Part shown: positions 1-5,105 of the stretch, in pieces | How the letters are laid out: each line of letters opens with the position of its first letter | How positions within the stretch are numbered: the first letter of the stretch is position 1 | Origin: JBBKWQ01 sp037969115 | Lineage (GTDB): Bacteria > Actinomycetota > Acidimicrobiia > Acidimicrobiales > Ilumatobacteraceae | DNA length: 5,105 nt | Reading direction: 5' to 3' | Assembly (NCBI GenBank): GCA_037969115.1 | Contig: JBBKWQ010000411.1 | Span: 1 to 5,105, forward strand | Position numbers and translations under genes: made by a program | Notes under the pieces: generated by a model | Database searches by the model: none | What the model saw: only the letters and a program-made list of their open reading frames with translations | What the model was told of the DNA's origin: nothing

Positions 1-566
1 GGCGGAGCGACGCTGCCGTCGCGCACCGCTGACATCGCGTCCGCCACCGCCGCGAACGTGGCAAGTCCGCCGTCGCGATGTTCGACGACGTCTTCCCACC
101 ACCGTTCCGCGTCTGGCTCACCGGCGGCAGCGGCGAGCGAGCCCAATGGGTCGACCACCACGCCGTCGGCGCCGACGAAGTCGAGCTGATCGTCGTCGGC
201 CACAGCGGCGAGTGTGTTCGCCAACGGCAAATCGATCGCTCGGACGGGCACCTCGTGTTCGTTCGCCCATGCGATCGCTTGCCACTCGGCGCTGAACGTG
301 GCGAACGGAGCGAACACTGCTCGGCGAGGAGCGTCAGCGACGTAGCCGAGCAGGGCGACTGGCGGGACGAGACCCACATTGCCGACCCAGCGGAACAACG
401 CCGTGGCCTCGACCGGGGCCTCGACCAGCACACAGTCGGGCAGCAACTCGTCGAACGCGGCAACGACGGCACGCGCCGAACCCGGCCCGTGGTGCCGGAT
501 GCCCATCAGCGCTGGGCTCGTCAACCCTGCGTGGACCGAATCGGGTTCCGTATCGGTGTGAGCCAT
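1..566 (-). CDS. DUF5682 family protein, N-terminal part (runs off left edge)
   Basis: The minus-strand frame is open from an ATG at 566 to the window edge and gives 188 complete codons with no stop; the 3' end lies outside. I recognise the DUF5682 family by the N-terminal block MGIRHHGPGSARAV (residues 21-34), followed by DELLPDCVLVEAPVEA (39-54) and the later block AERWWEDVVEHR (153-164). Family members usually run to many hundreds of residues, so most of the protein is missing here. The start is set by the stop of the MoxR gene 14 nt upstream and by the weak purine-rich run GGCGGG four bases before the ATG. There is no signal peptide or obvious membrane segment, so a cytoplasmic location is likely. 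The gene follows the MoxR ATPase in the same direction, the usual arrangement for this family, and the two products probably work together. Biochemical function is unknown. The HH pair, the following 'PDxVLVE' strand and 'VPVRAIDLP' (106-114) recall TraB/EreA/ChaN-like enzymes, but that is inference only. Confidence 0.9.
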   Translation of the reverse strand, partial: MAHTDTEPDSVHAGLTSPALMGIRHHGPGSARAVVAAFDELLPDCVLVEAPVEATALFRWVGNVGLVPPVALLGYVADAPRRAVFAPFATFSAEWQAIAWANEHEVPVRAIDLPLANTLAAVADDDQLDFVGADGVVVDPLGSLAAAAGEPDAERWWEDVVEHRDGGLATFAAVADAMSAVRDGSVAP

Positions 567-570
567 CGTG

Positions 571-576
571 CCCGCC
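571..576 (-). promoter_or_regulatory. Weak ribosome binding site of the DUF5682 gene
   Basis: The 14-nt gap between the MoxR stop (581) and the DUF5682 ATG (566) reads GCCCGGCGGGCACG on the minus strand. The run GGCGGG, four bases before the ATG, is the only candidate Shine-Dalgarno sequence and is poor. Close spacing to the upstream gene suggests that translation of DUF5682 relies partly on ribosomes finishing the MoxR gene. Confidence 0.4.
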
Positions 577-580
577 GGGC

Positions 581-1666
581 TCAGCCGAGGTCTCGACAGG
601 CGTCGTAGAAGTCGCCCCAGCCGTCGCGTTCGCTGACGACCGCCTCGAGGTATTCCCGCCAGGCGACGGTGTCGTGGGTCGGATCAGTCACGACCGCGCC
701 GACGATTCCGGCAGCAACATCGGTCGCCGACAACGTGCCGTCACCGAAGTGCGCGGCGAGTGACCACCCGTTGGTGACCACCGAGATGGCTTCTGCGGTC
801 GACAGCGTTCCGGTCGGAACCTTGAGGCTGGTGGCGCCATCCTCCGTCACCCCCGAGCGCAGCTCGCGGAACACCGTGACCACCCGCCTGATCTCGTCGA
901 TGGCTGCTGGAACTTCGGGCAGCTTCAACGCTGCACCCAGCTCGGCGACACGCTGGCTCACGATGGCCATCTCCTCGTCGGCGCTCTCGGGAAGGGGCAG
1001 GACCACCGTGTTGAAGCGGCGTCGAAGCGCACTCGACAGCTCGTTGATGCCGCGGTCGCGGTCGTTGGCGGTACCGATGAGGTTGAACCCGCGAACCGCG
1101 CTGACCTCGGTGTCGAGTTCGGGCACCGGCAGGATCTTCTCCGACAGGATCGTGACGAGCGCGTCCTGCACATCGGACGGCATGCGAGTGAGTTCTTCGA
1201 CCCGAACCATCGAACCGCTTCGCATCGCCCGATACACGGGGCTCGGCACCAAAGCTGCTTCGCTCGGGCCTTCGGCCAACAGCCGGGCGTAGTTCCACCC
1301 GTACCGAAGAGTTTCCTCGGTGGTGCCCGCCGTGCCCTGCACGAGCAGCGTGGAGTCGCCGCTGACCGCCGCCGCCAGGTGTTCGCTCACCCAGGTCTTG
1401 GCTGTTCCCGGGACACCCAGCAACAGCAATGCCCGGTCGGTCGCCAGCGTCGCAACCGCGATCTCCATGAGACGACGGCGGCCCACGTACTTCGGGAGCA
1501 CGACCGTTCCGTCGGCGAGCTCGCCGCCCATCAGGTACGTGACGACCGCCCAGGGCGACAGCTTCCAGTTCGGCGGACGCTCACGATCATCCAGCGACGC
1601 GAGCGCGGCCAGTTCGTGCGCGTACTGGTCTTCGGCGTGAGGCCGCAGGATCTCGTGGTCGCTCAT
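581..1666 (-). CDS. MoxR-type AAA+ ATPase (DUF5682/DUF5691-linked subfamily)
   Basis: The product is a 361-residue AAA+ ATPase of the MoxR group, thought to act as a chaperone-like remodelling enzyme together with a VWA-domain partner. Visible motifs, numbered from the chosen start: an N-terminal lead-in with PPNWKLSPWAVVTYLMGG (about 31-48); Walker A GVPGTAKT (84-91); Walker B in the variant form MVRVEEL (153-159), where the usual Asp-Glu pair is Glu-Glu; sensor 1 NLIGTAND (195-202); and the arginine-rich ALRRRFN stretch (213-219) that supplies the arginine finger. The C-terminal lid carries GTLSTAEAISVVTNG (286-300) and ends in REYLEAVVSERDGWGDFYDACRDLG. The frame is open upstream to a GTG at 1744, but I chose the ATG at 1666: the family begins close to 'LRPHAEDQ', the extra 26 residues look non-coding, and a GGAG lies just upstream. 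Length matches the family. It is cytoplasmic, with no membrane segment. It follows an NADH dehydrogenase gene after 105 nt and precedes the DUF5682 gene by 14 nt. Confidence 0.95.
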   Translation of the reverse strand: MSDHEILRPHAEDQYAHELAALASLDDRERPPNWKLSPWAVVTYLMGGELADGTVVLPKYVGRRRLMEIAVATLATDRALLLLGVPGTAKTWVSEHLAAAVSGDSTLLVQGTAGTTEETLRYGWNYARLLAEGPSEAALVPSPVYRAMRSGSMVRVEELTRMPSDVQDALVTILSEKILPVPELDTEVSAVRGFNLIGTANDRDRGINELSSALRRRFNTVVLPLPESADEEMAIVSQRVAELGAALKLPEVPAAIDEIRRVVTVFRELRSGVTEDGATSLKVPTGTLSTAEAISVVTNGWSLAAHFGDGTLSATDVAAGIVGAVVTDPTHDTVAWREYLEAVVSERDGWGDFYDACRDLG

Positions 1667-1669
1667 CGA

Positions 1670-1673
1670 CTCC
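1670..1673 (-). promoter_or_regulatory. Candidate ribosome binding site of the MoxR gene
   Basis: The minus strand reads TCGGAGTCG before the ATG at 1666. GGAG is a Shine-Dalgarno core but sits only three bases from the start codon, closer than optimal. It still favours this ATG over the upstream GTG at 1744, which gives a 26-residue extension (MILMVRRTRYRPDGQ...) unlike the family. Confidence 0.4.
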
Positions 1674-1717
1674 GACGTTACCGAGGGGGTGCGACCACGT
1701 TGACCATCAGGTCGATA

Positions 1718-1752
1718 CCGGGTCCGCCGCACCATCAAGATCACGGACCCGG
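1718..1752 (-). repeat. Perfect 9-bp inverted repeat (possible hairpin or operator)
   Basis: The left arm CCGGGTCCG (1718-1726) and right arm CGGACCCGG (1744-1752) are exact reverse complements, separated by a 17-nt loop (1727-1743). In the minus-strand transcript the stem begins 19 nt after the NADH dehydrogenase stop codon and ends 51 nt before the MoxR start. As RNA it would be a G+C-rich stem with eight G-C pairs and one A-U pair. It could protect or process the upstream mRNA 3' end, weaken read-through, or, as DNA, be a split operator with arm centres 26 bp apart. No U-tract follows. Confidence 0.65.
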
Positions 1753-1771
1753 AACGCCGCGGTTCAGGTGG

Positions 1772-3064
1772 TCAATGCTCGGTCGATCTGTTCAGGAGGT
1801 TCCGTCGTTCGGCCATTCCCGTGATGAGTCGGGCCGTCCGTTGGCCGGTCAGGTACTGCCAATTCCAGGTGCTCATGGTGAGGAGCTTCGAACGGAAGCC
1901 GATGAGCGACCAGATGTGGACGAAACACCAGATGAGCCATGCGAGGTGACCGCCGAACTGGAGCCTGGGACCGAGGTCGGCCACAGCCTTCGATCGGCCG
2001 ATGGTCGCCATGGAGCCCTTGTCCTTGTAGACGAAGGTGGGACGTCTTGTTCCTGCGATGTCGGCCTGGATGCAACGGGCCACGTGCTGTCCGCCCTGCT
2101 GTGCAGCCGGCGCCACACCTGGCACGGCGACGCCGTCAGACCGGGCAGCTGCGAGATCGCCGATCGCGAACACGTCGGGATGGCCCTCGACGGTGAGTTC
2201 GGCCGTCACGGGCACCCGTCCTGCCCGATCGGCGTGATCGGTCACGGCACACCCCAGCGGTGACGCGGCGACGCCGGCGCCCCACAGCACGGTTGCAGCG
2301 GCGATGGATCCGGCTGGGGTTGTGACGCCATGGGTGTCGATGCCGGTGATCGGCGTCGACGTGTGGACTTCGACACCGAGTCTGGTGAGTTGCCGCTCGG
2401 CCGACGCCGACAGCTTGTCGGGGAATGTGCCGAGCACGCGGGGTCCGGCCTCGACCAGGACAACTCGGCTCGTCGTCGTGTCGATCGATCGGAAGTCCGC
2501 CCGCAACGTCTTGGCCGCGATCTCTTTGACGGCACCGGCGAGTTCCACGCCCGTCGGGCCGGCACCGACGATCACGAAGGTCATCAGCCGTTGCCGCTCA
2601 GCGGGCTCAGACGTGGCTTCCGCACGCTCGAAGGCGAGCAGGATGCGACGACGGATGTCGAGTGCATCGTCGATCGTCTTCAGGCCCGGAGCGACGTCGG
2701 CCCAGTCGTCGTTGCCGAAGTACGAGTGCGTGGCACCAGTGGCGAGCACGAGGTAGTCATAGGCGATCGCATCACTGGCGGTCTCGACCGTCCGAGTGTC
2801 GAGACCGACACCGACGACTTCGTCGAGCAACACTCTGGCGTTGTCCTGCTTGCGGATGATGTGCCGGATCGGCTGGGCGATGTCGGACGGATTCAGCCCA
2901 GCGGTCGCAACTTGATACAGCAAGGGCTGGAACGTGTGGTGGTTCTCGCGGTCGATGACCGTGATGTCGACATCGGCGCCTGACAGCGACTGCGTGGCAG
3001 CCAACCCACCGAATCCGCACCCGACGATCACCACGTGTGGACGGCAATGGTTCGGGTCGGTCAT
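1772..3064 (-). CDS. ndh: Type II NADH dehydrogenase (NDH-2-like NAD(P)/FAD-dependent oxidoreductase)
   Basis: The product is a 430-residue single-subunit flavoprotein of the NDH-2 family, which passes electrons from NADH through FAD to membrane quinones without pumping protons. In order: FAD-binding Rossmann motif VVIVGCGFGGLAA (11-23) with the ribose-binding acidic strand end at D38; the family block NHHTFQPLLYQVATAGL (41-57); ATGATHSYFG (108-117); a second, NADH-binding Rossmann motif VIVGAGPTGVELAGAV (164-179) with an acidic strand end near E205; FAIGDLAA (299-306), which contacts FAD; AQQGGQ (321-326), matching the AQxxxQ quinone-site signature; and YKDKGSMATIGRSKAVAD (346-363). A hydrophobic, Trp-rich C-terminal segment (374-390 and on to about 414) fits peripheral membrane anchoring. 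Length is typical. The ATG at 3064 is chosen over a GTG at 3106 because GGGAGG lies 8 nt before it and the Rossmann fold starts at once. It begins 4 nt after the DUF5691 stop, implying translational coupling. An NDH-2 in this operon is unexpected; relatives include demethylmenaquinone- or other quinone-linked oxidoreductases. Confidence 0.93.
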   Translation of the reverse strand: MTDPNHCRPHVVIVGCGFGGLAATQSLSGADVDITVIDRENHHTFQPLLYQVATAGLNPSDIAQPIRHIIRKQDNARVLLDEVVGVGLDTRTVETASDAIAYDYLVLATGATHSYFGNDDWADVAPGLKTIDDALDIRRRILLAFERAEATSEPAERQRLMTFVIVGAGPTGVELAGAVKEIAAKTLRADFRSIDTTTSRVVLVEAGPRVLGTFPDKLSASAERQLTRLGVEVHTSTPITGIDTHGVTTPAGSIAAATVLWGAGVAASPLGCAVTDHADRAGRVPVTAELTVEGHPDVFAIGDLAAARSDGVAVPGVAPAAQQGGQHVARCIQADIAGTRRPTFVYKDKGSMATIGRSKAVADLGPRLQFGGHLAWLIWCFVHIWSLIGFRSKLLTMSTWNWQYLTGQRTARLITGMAERRNLLNRSTEH

Positions 3065-3068
3065 CGTC

Positions 3069-3929
3069 TCATCCTCCCGTACCGGGCATGGGGACAGAGA
3101 GACCATCGATGTCGAGTTCGTCGAGTTCGTCGAGCATCACGGCACGCAGCGTCGCCAGATCGGCGAGCGCAAAGGCGAGACCGGCCGATGGCGACATCGG
3201 GTTCACCCCTGGGAGCGCGTCCGCGGCGGGGCGGAGCACTTCGGGCCGGCAGCGGGCGACGAGGTTGACGAGCACGGCCCGGTGCGGCGATCCGAAGGCA
3301 CCGCGATCGAACTCAGGCATCAGGCGCGTCACGAACGTATGCGCATCGACCCCGAGCAGCTCGGCGAGCTCCGGCGACACGGCCAACTCGGGCAAGCTTG
3401 CCACGGCGTCGGCGGAGATCGTCCCGGTGGAATGGGCCGCAAGCTCGGGCACGTGACCGCACAGCCATGTGGCGACGGGCCCGGCAGCCAGTACGACGCG
3501 CGTGCGCCGAACGCCGTCCGACCGGTATCGAACGAGCAGCTCGACCAGTGCGTCGGGCGGCAACCTCCAGCCGCGTTCGACCACCGTGAGAACCCACTCG
3601 TCTTCCAGTACCGGCCACTCGCTGACGACTCGACGCAGCGTTCGTGCGGCCGCAGCGGAAGCGACCGGGCGGTTGTCGGCGTCCGGCGCAGCGAGCCGGT
3701 CTACGGCAGCCGATGGCATGAATGCCGCGCGTCGGACCGCCGCCACCGAAGCCACCGCGACCGCCATGCGCTGCGACGCCGACGGCAACGCCGCGTCGTC
3801 GACGACATCAGCCAGCAAACCGGGAGGCAGCGCGGGTGGGTCTCGACGATCGGTACCGAGGAGCGCGGTCGTGACGAGGTCGGCCCACAACACGCCGATG
3901 GCAGAGTCCGATTCGGCCGCGTCGGTCAT
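3069..3929 (-). CDS. DUF5691 family protein, short form
   Basis: The product is a 286-residue protein that I assign to DUF5691 from the N-terminal block LWADLVTTALLGTDRRDPP (13-31), from the helical middle RRVVSEWPVLEDEWVLTVVERGWRLPPDALVELLVRYR, from AAGPVATWLCGHVPEL, and from its place after a SWIM-family gene and near a MoxR gene. No catalytic motif, signal peptide or membrane segment is visible. Composition is Ala/Leu/Val/Arg-rich and probably all-helical, as in HEAT-like scaffolds. Family proteins I remember are often clearly longer (about 450-600 residues), so this one may lack a C-terminal repeat region, or belong to a short branch. It ends in an acidic MLDELDELDID stretch encoded by a 9-nt tandem repeat. 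The ATG at 3929 overlaps the stop of the SWIM gene (ATGA, 3929-3926); an open upstream extension to 4226 would overlap that gene by 300 nt and has no family resemblance. The stop is 4 nt before the NADH dehydrogenase start. Function is unknown; probably an accessory factor of the MoxR module. Confidence 0.85.
   Translation of the reverse strand: MTDAAESDSAIGVLWADLVTTALLGTDRRDPPALPPGLLADVVDDAALPSASQRMAVAVASVAAVRRAAFMPSAAVDRLAAPDADNRPVASAAAARTLRRVVSEWPVLEDEWVLTVVERGWRLPPDALVELLVRYRSDGVRRTRVVLAAGPVATWLCGHVPELAAHSTGTISADAVASLPELAVSPELAELLGVDAHTFVTRLMPEFDRGAFGSPHRAVLVNLVARCRPEVLRPAADALPGVNPMSPSAGLAFALADLATLRAVMLDELDELDIDGLSVPMPGTGG
3073..3078 (-). promoter_or_regulatory. Strong ribosome binding site of the NADH dehydrogenase gene, inside the DUF5691 3' end
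   Basis: The minus strand reads GGGAGG, then eight bases (ATGAGACG), then the ATG at 3064. This is the best Shine-Dalgarno match at any gene start in the window. It lies within the last codons of DUF5691 (PGTGG then stop at 3071-3069), so the ribosome that finishes DUF5691 covers it. It fixes the NADH dehydrogenase start at 3064 and argues that the two proteins are made together. Confidence 0.85.
3111..3137 (+). repeat. 9-nt tandem repeat coding the acidic tail of DUF5691
   Basis: The plus strand carries GTCGAGTTC at 3111-3119 and 3120-3128, then the diverged copy GTCGAGCAT at 3129-3137. On the coding strand this gives Leu-Asp-Glu repeats (MLDELDELD). It is short and in frame, so length change by slippage would add or remove three residues without breaking the gene. 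Confidence 0.7.
3926..3929 (-). other. ATGA stop/start overlap of the SWIM and DUF5691 genes
   Basis: On the minus strand ATGA holds the DUF5691 start codon (3929-3927) and the TGA stop of the SWIM-family gene (3928-3926). Only a weak purine-rich GTGGGTG precedes it, so termination-reinitiation is the likely way DUF5691 is translated, in a fixed ratio to the upstream protein. Confidence 0.85.
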
Positions 3930-5105
3930 GCGACACCCACGAACGAAGCGTCGGCTCGCGGACCGATGTCGATGACCCGATCGGGGAGGAACACCGACAG
4001 GGGCTGCACACCCTTGGGTGACCACTCCACTGTGAGCGTGACCTGCGAGCCGGCGGATGCGGCCAACAGCGTTGCCAACTGCATCGACGTGCCGACGAGC
4101 GGAACTGAACCGGTGTGATCGGTCAGCACCCACCGACCATTCAGCACCGACGGCGCTGCCACGACCATCGCTGGTAGTCGGTCGAGCCACGGTTCTGTGG
4201 CGACACGACTCCCGATCACATCGCACGCGTCGGCGACCGTGCCGGCCGAGGAGCGCACGATCGTGTCCGGAACGGTCGTCGGCCCTCCGAAACGCTCGCC
4301 CATGATCACCCGAAGACCGGAACCTGGGTACCGATGCAGATCAGCGCGCACCACTGTGCCGACGACGAGCGAGTCGTCGAGTGACTGCTGGTAGGCGGCG
4401 AACGACAGCACCATCGCCACCGCACCCGACGAGGTGCCGCGGAGCCAGACCCGGCGGACCTCGATGCGATCTTCGCGAACATCGCTTCGACCGATGACGA
4501 ACCAGTCGTCGGTTTCGGGAACACCAGCCGTCACGTCGGCCTGGCGGATCTGCCAACCCGATGCCACCGCGACAGCATCGGCGAGATCGCCCGGCAGGTC
4601 GGGTACACGTTGACCGGCCCGAGCGATCAGATGCAACATCCCCAGCTCGGCCAGCACGTCGTCGTGCCACGTCGGGCTGGCGCCGACGAGACCCGCGAGC
4701 CGCCGAACACGATTGGCAAGCGCGCCCGCGCGCGCATCGACCAGGCGAGCGGCGAGCGAATCCCATGTGGCGTACTGTGCGAGCGACGGGTCGGACAGAC
4801 CGGTGCGCAGCCGGTCATCGATCCAGCGTTCGAGCTCGATCAATCCCGCCATCATCCGCGCCACCCGTTCGTCGCGTGAGCGATCGAGGTCGAGGCGGTC
4901 TGGCGGCGGTTCGGCCGACTCGTCGGCATGGCCGGTGTCGCTTCCGCTCGGGGTGCCGGGCCTGTCGGAATCGGCCGTGCCCTCTGCGCGGTCGTCGTCG
5001 TGCGGCCCGGTCCGACCCGCCGTCGGGTGTCTGTTGCGACGTTCGGTCCACGCTGCCACCGGAGCCGGCGCCGACGCCTCGGGAACCTGCCCACGGACCC
5101 ACAGC
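3926..5105 (-). CDS. SWIM zinc-finger family protein, C-terminal part (5' end beyond right edge)
   Basis: The frame is open from the right edge (first full codon 5104-5102) to a TGA at 3928-3926, giving 392 visible residues. It starts LWVRGQVPEASAPAPVAAWTERR, which in this family directly follows the CxC...CxH SWIM zinc-binding motif, so the zinc finger should lie just outside the window. Then comes a charged, Pro/Gly/Asp-rich linker (about 24-75), probably disordered. A helical domain follows with RVARMMAGLIELERWIDDRLRTGL (80-103), a WDSLAARLVDARAGALANRVRRLAGL block (about 114-139) and a LAELGMLHLIARA block (about 151-163). The rest is a beta-rich domain with DDWFVIGRSDVREDRIEVRRVWLRG and a C-terminal EWSPKGVQPLSVFLPDRVIDIGP stretch. 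A GTG at 5059 could be mistaken for a start, but family-like sequence continues upstream of it. SWIM domains are generally linked to nucleic-acid or protein binding; the role in this operon is not known. It overlaps DUF5691 by four bases. Confidence 0.88.
   Translation of the reverse strand, partial: LWVRGQVPEASAPAPVAAWTERRNRHPTAGRTGPHDDDRAEGTADSDRPGTPSGSDTGHADESAEPPPDRLDLDRSRDERVARMMAGLIELERWIDDRLRTGLSDPSLAQYATWDSLAARLVDARAGALANRVRRLAGLVGASPTWHDDVLAELGMLHLIARAGQRVPDLPGDLADAVAVASGWQIRQADVTAGVPETDDWFVIGRSDVREDRIEVRRVWLRGTSSGAVAMVLSFAAYQQSLDDSLVVGTVVRADLHRYPGSGLRVIMGERFGGPTTVPDTIVRSSAGTVADACDVIGSRVATEPWLDRLPAMVVAAPSVLNGRWVLTDHTGSVPLVGTSMQLATLLAASAGSQVTLTVEWSPKGVQPLSVFLPDRVIDIGPRADASFVGVA

Larger units (their letters stand above)
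1667..1771 (-). other. Intergenic region between the NADH dehydrogenase and MoxR genes
   Basis: This 105-nt stretch is the only sizeable non-coding gap in the window; the other junctions are overlaps or gaps of 14 nt or less. It contains a perfect 9-bp inverted repeat (1718-1726 with 1744-1752). On the minus strand a loose TTGATG (1738-1733) is followed after 15 nt by TATCGA (1717-1712), which could be a weak promoter for the MoxR-DUF5682 half. The spacing and the -10 match are both poor, so I do not call a promoter. There is no T-run after the hairpin, so it is not a classical intrinsic terminator. The gap may divide the operon into two expression units. Confidence 0.6.

Noticed and set aside
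78..608. Plus-strand open frame of 176 codons
   Set aside because: Antisense to the DUF5682 N-terminus, which shows clear family motifs; the plus-strand translation shows none.
1667..1744. 26-residue N-terminal extension of the MoxR ATPase from a GTG at 1744
   Set aside because: Sequence MILMVRRTRYRPDGQ... is unlike family N-termini, and the start codon would fall in the hairpin arm; the ATG at 1666 has GGAG nearby.
1718..1752. Intrinsic transcription terminator
   Set aside because: The stem is strong but the loop is long (17 nt) and no U-tract follows on the minus strand, so only an inverted repeat is reported.
1379..2263. Plus-strand open frame of 294 codons spanning the gap between two genes
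   Set aside because: Antisense to MoxR and NADH dehydrogenase; low-complexity Arg/His-rich translation and no recognisable domain.
2934..4118. Long plus-strand open frame of 394 codons
   Set aside because: It lies opposite two well-supported minus-strand genes (NADH dehydrogenase and DUF5691). The translation is Arg/Gly/His-rich with no family motifs, typical of a shadow frame in G+C-rich DNA.
3930..4226. 99-residue N-terminal extension of the DUF5691 protein
   Set aside because: It would overlap the SWIM-family gene almost 300 nt in another frame; the ATGA-overlapping start at 3929 is followed at once by the conserved family block.
5057..5059. GTG at 5059 as the start of the SWIM-family protein
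   Set aside because: The frame stays open to the window edge, and the 15 residues upstream (LWVRGQVPEASAPAP) fit the sequence that follows the SWIM zinc finger in this family.
1..5105. CRISPR array, tRNA/rRNA genes, insertion sequence or prophage
   Set aside because: No regularly spaced repeats, tRNA-like cloverleaf, transposase or phage gene is visible; nearly all bases are taken up by five co-directional coding regions.

Overview
This is a G+C-rich window with dense coding and long Arg/His/Ser-rich shadow frames on the opposite strand. Codons such as TCG, CGA and GTC are frequent. Together with close matches to actinobacterial protein families, this points to an actinobacterium. An Acidimicrobiia/Ilumatobacter-like lineage is possible, but that is only an impression from codon use.

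All five genes I can support lie on the minus strand, so the operon reads from the right edge to the left. In order they are: (1) the C-terminal part of a SWIM zinc-finger family protein, 5105-3926, cut by the window edge just after where its zinc finger should be; (2) a short DUF5691 protein, 3929-3069, joined to gene 1 by an ATGA overlap; (3) a type II NADH dehydrogenase (NDH-2-like FAD oxidoreductase), 3064-1772, starting 4 nt after the DUF5691 stop with its Shine-Dalgarno site inside the DUF5691 3' end; (4) a MoxR-type AAA+ ATPase, 1666-581, after a 105-nt intergenic stretch that holds a perfect 9-bp inverted repeat; (5) the N-terminal 188 residues of a DUF5682 protein, 566-1, cut by the left edge.

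SWIM, DUF5691, MoxR ATPase and DUF5682 form a recurring bacterial gene set that usually continues with a VWA (CoxE-like) gene, which would lie left of position 1. The set looks like a MoxR/VWA chaperone-type module: an AAA+ ATPase remodels or loads a client, helped by a VWA protein and accessory factors. Its true substrate is, to my knowledge, not established. The unusual point is the membrane-associated NADH:quinone oxidoreductase set between DUF5691 and MoxR and apparently translationally coupled to DUF5691. It may be a client of the module, a functional partner, or a chance insertion. I see no tRNA, rRNA, CRISPR array, insertion sequence or phage feature. The only non-coding stretch over 100 nt is 1667-1771.
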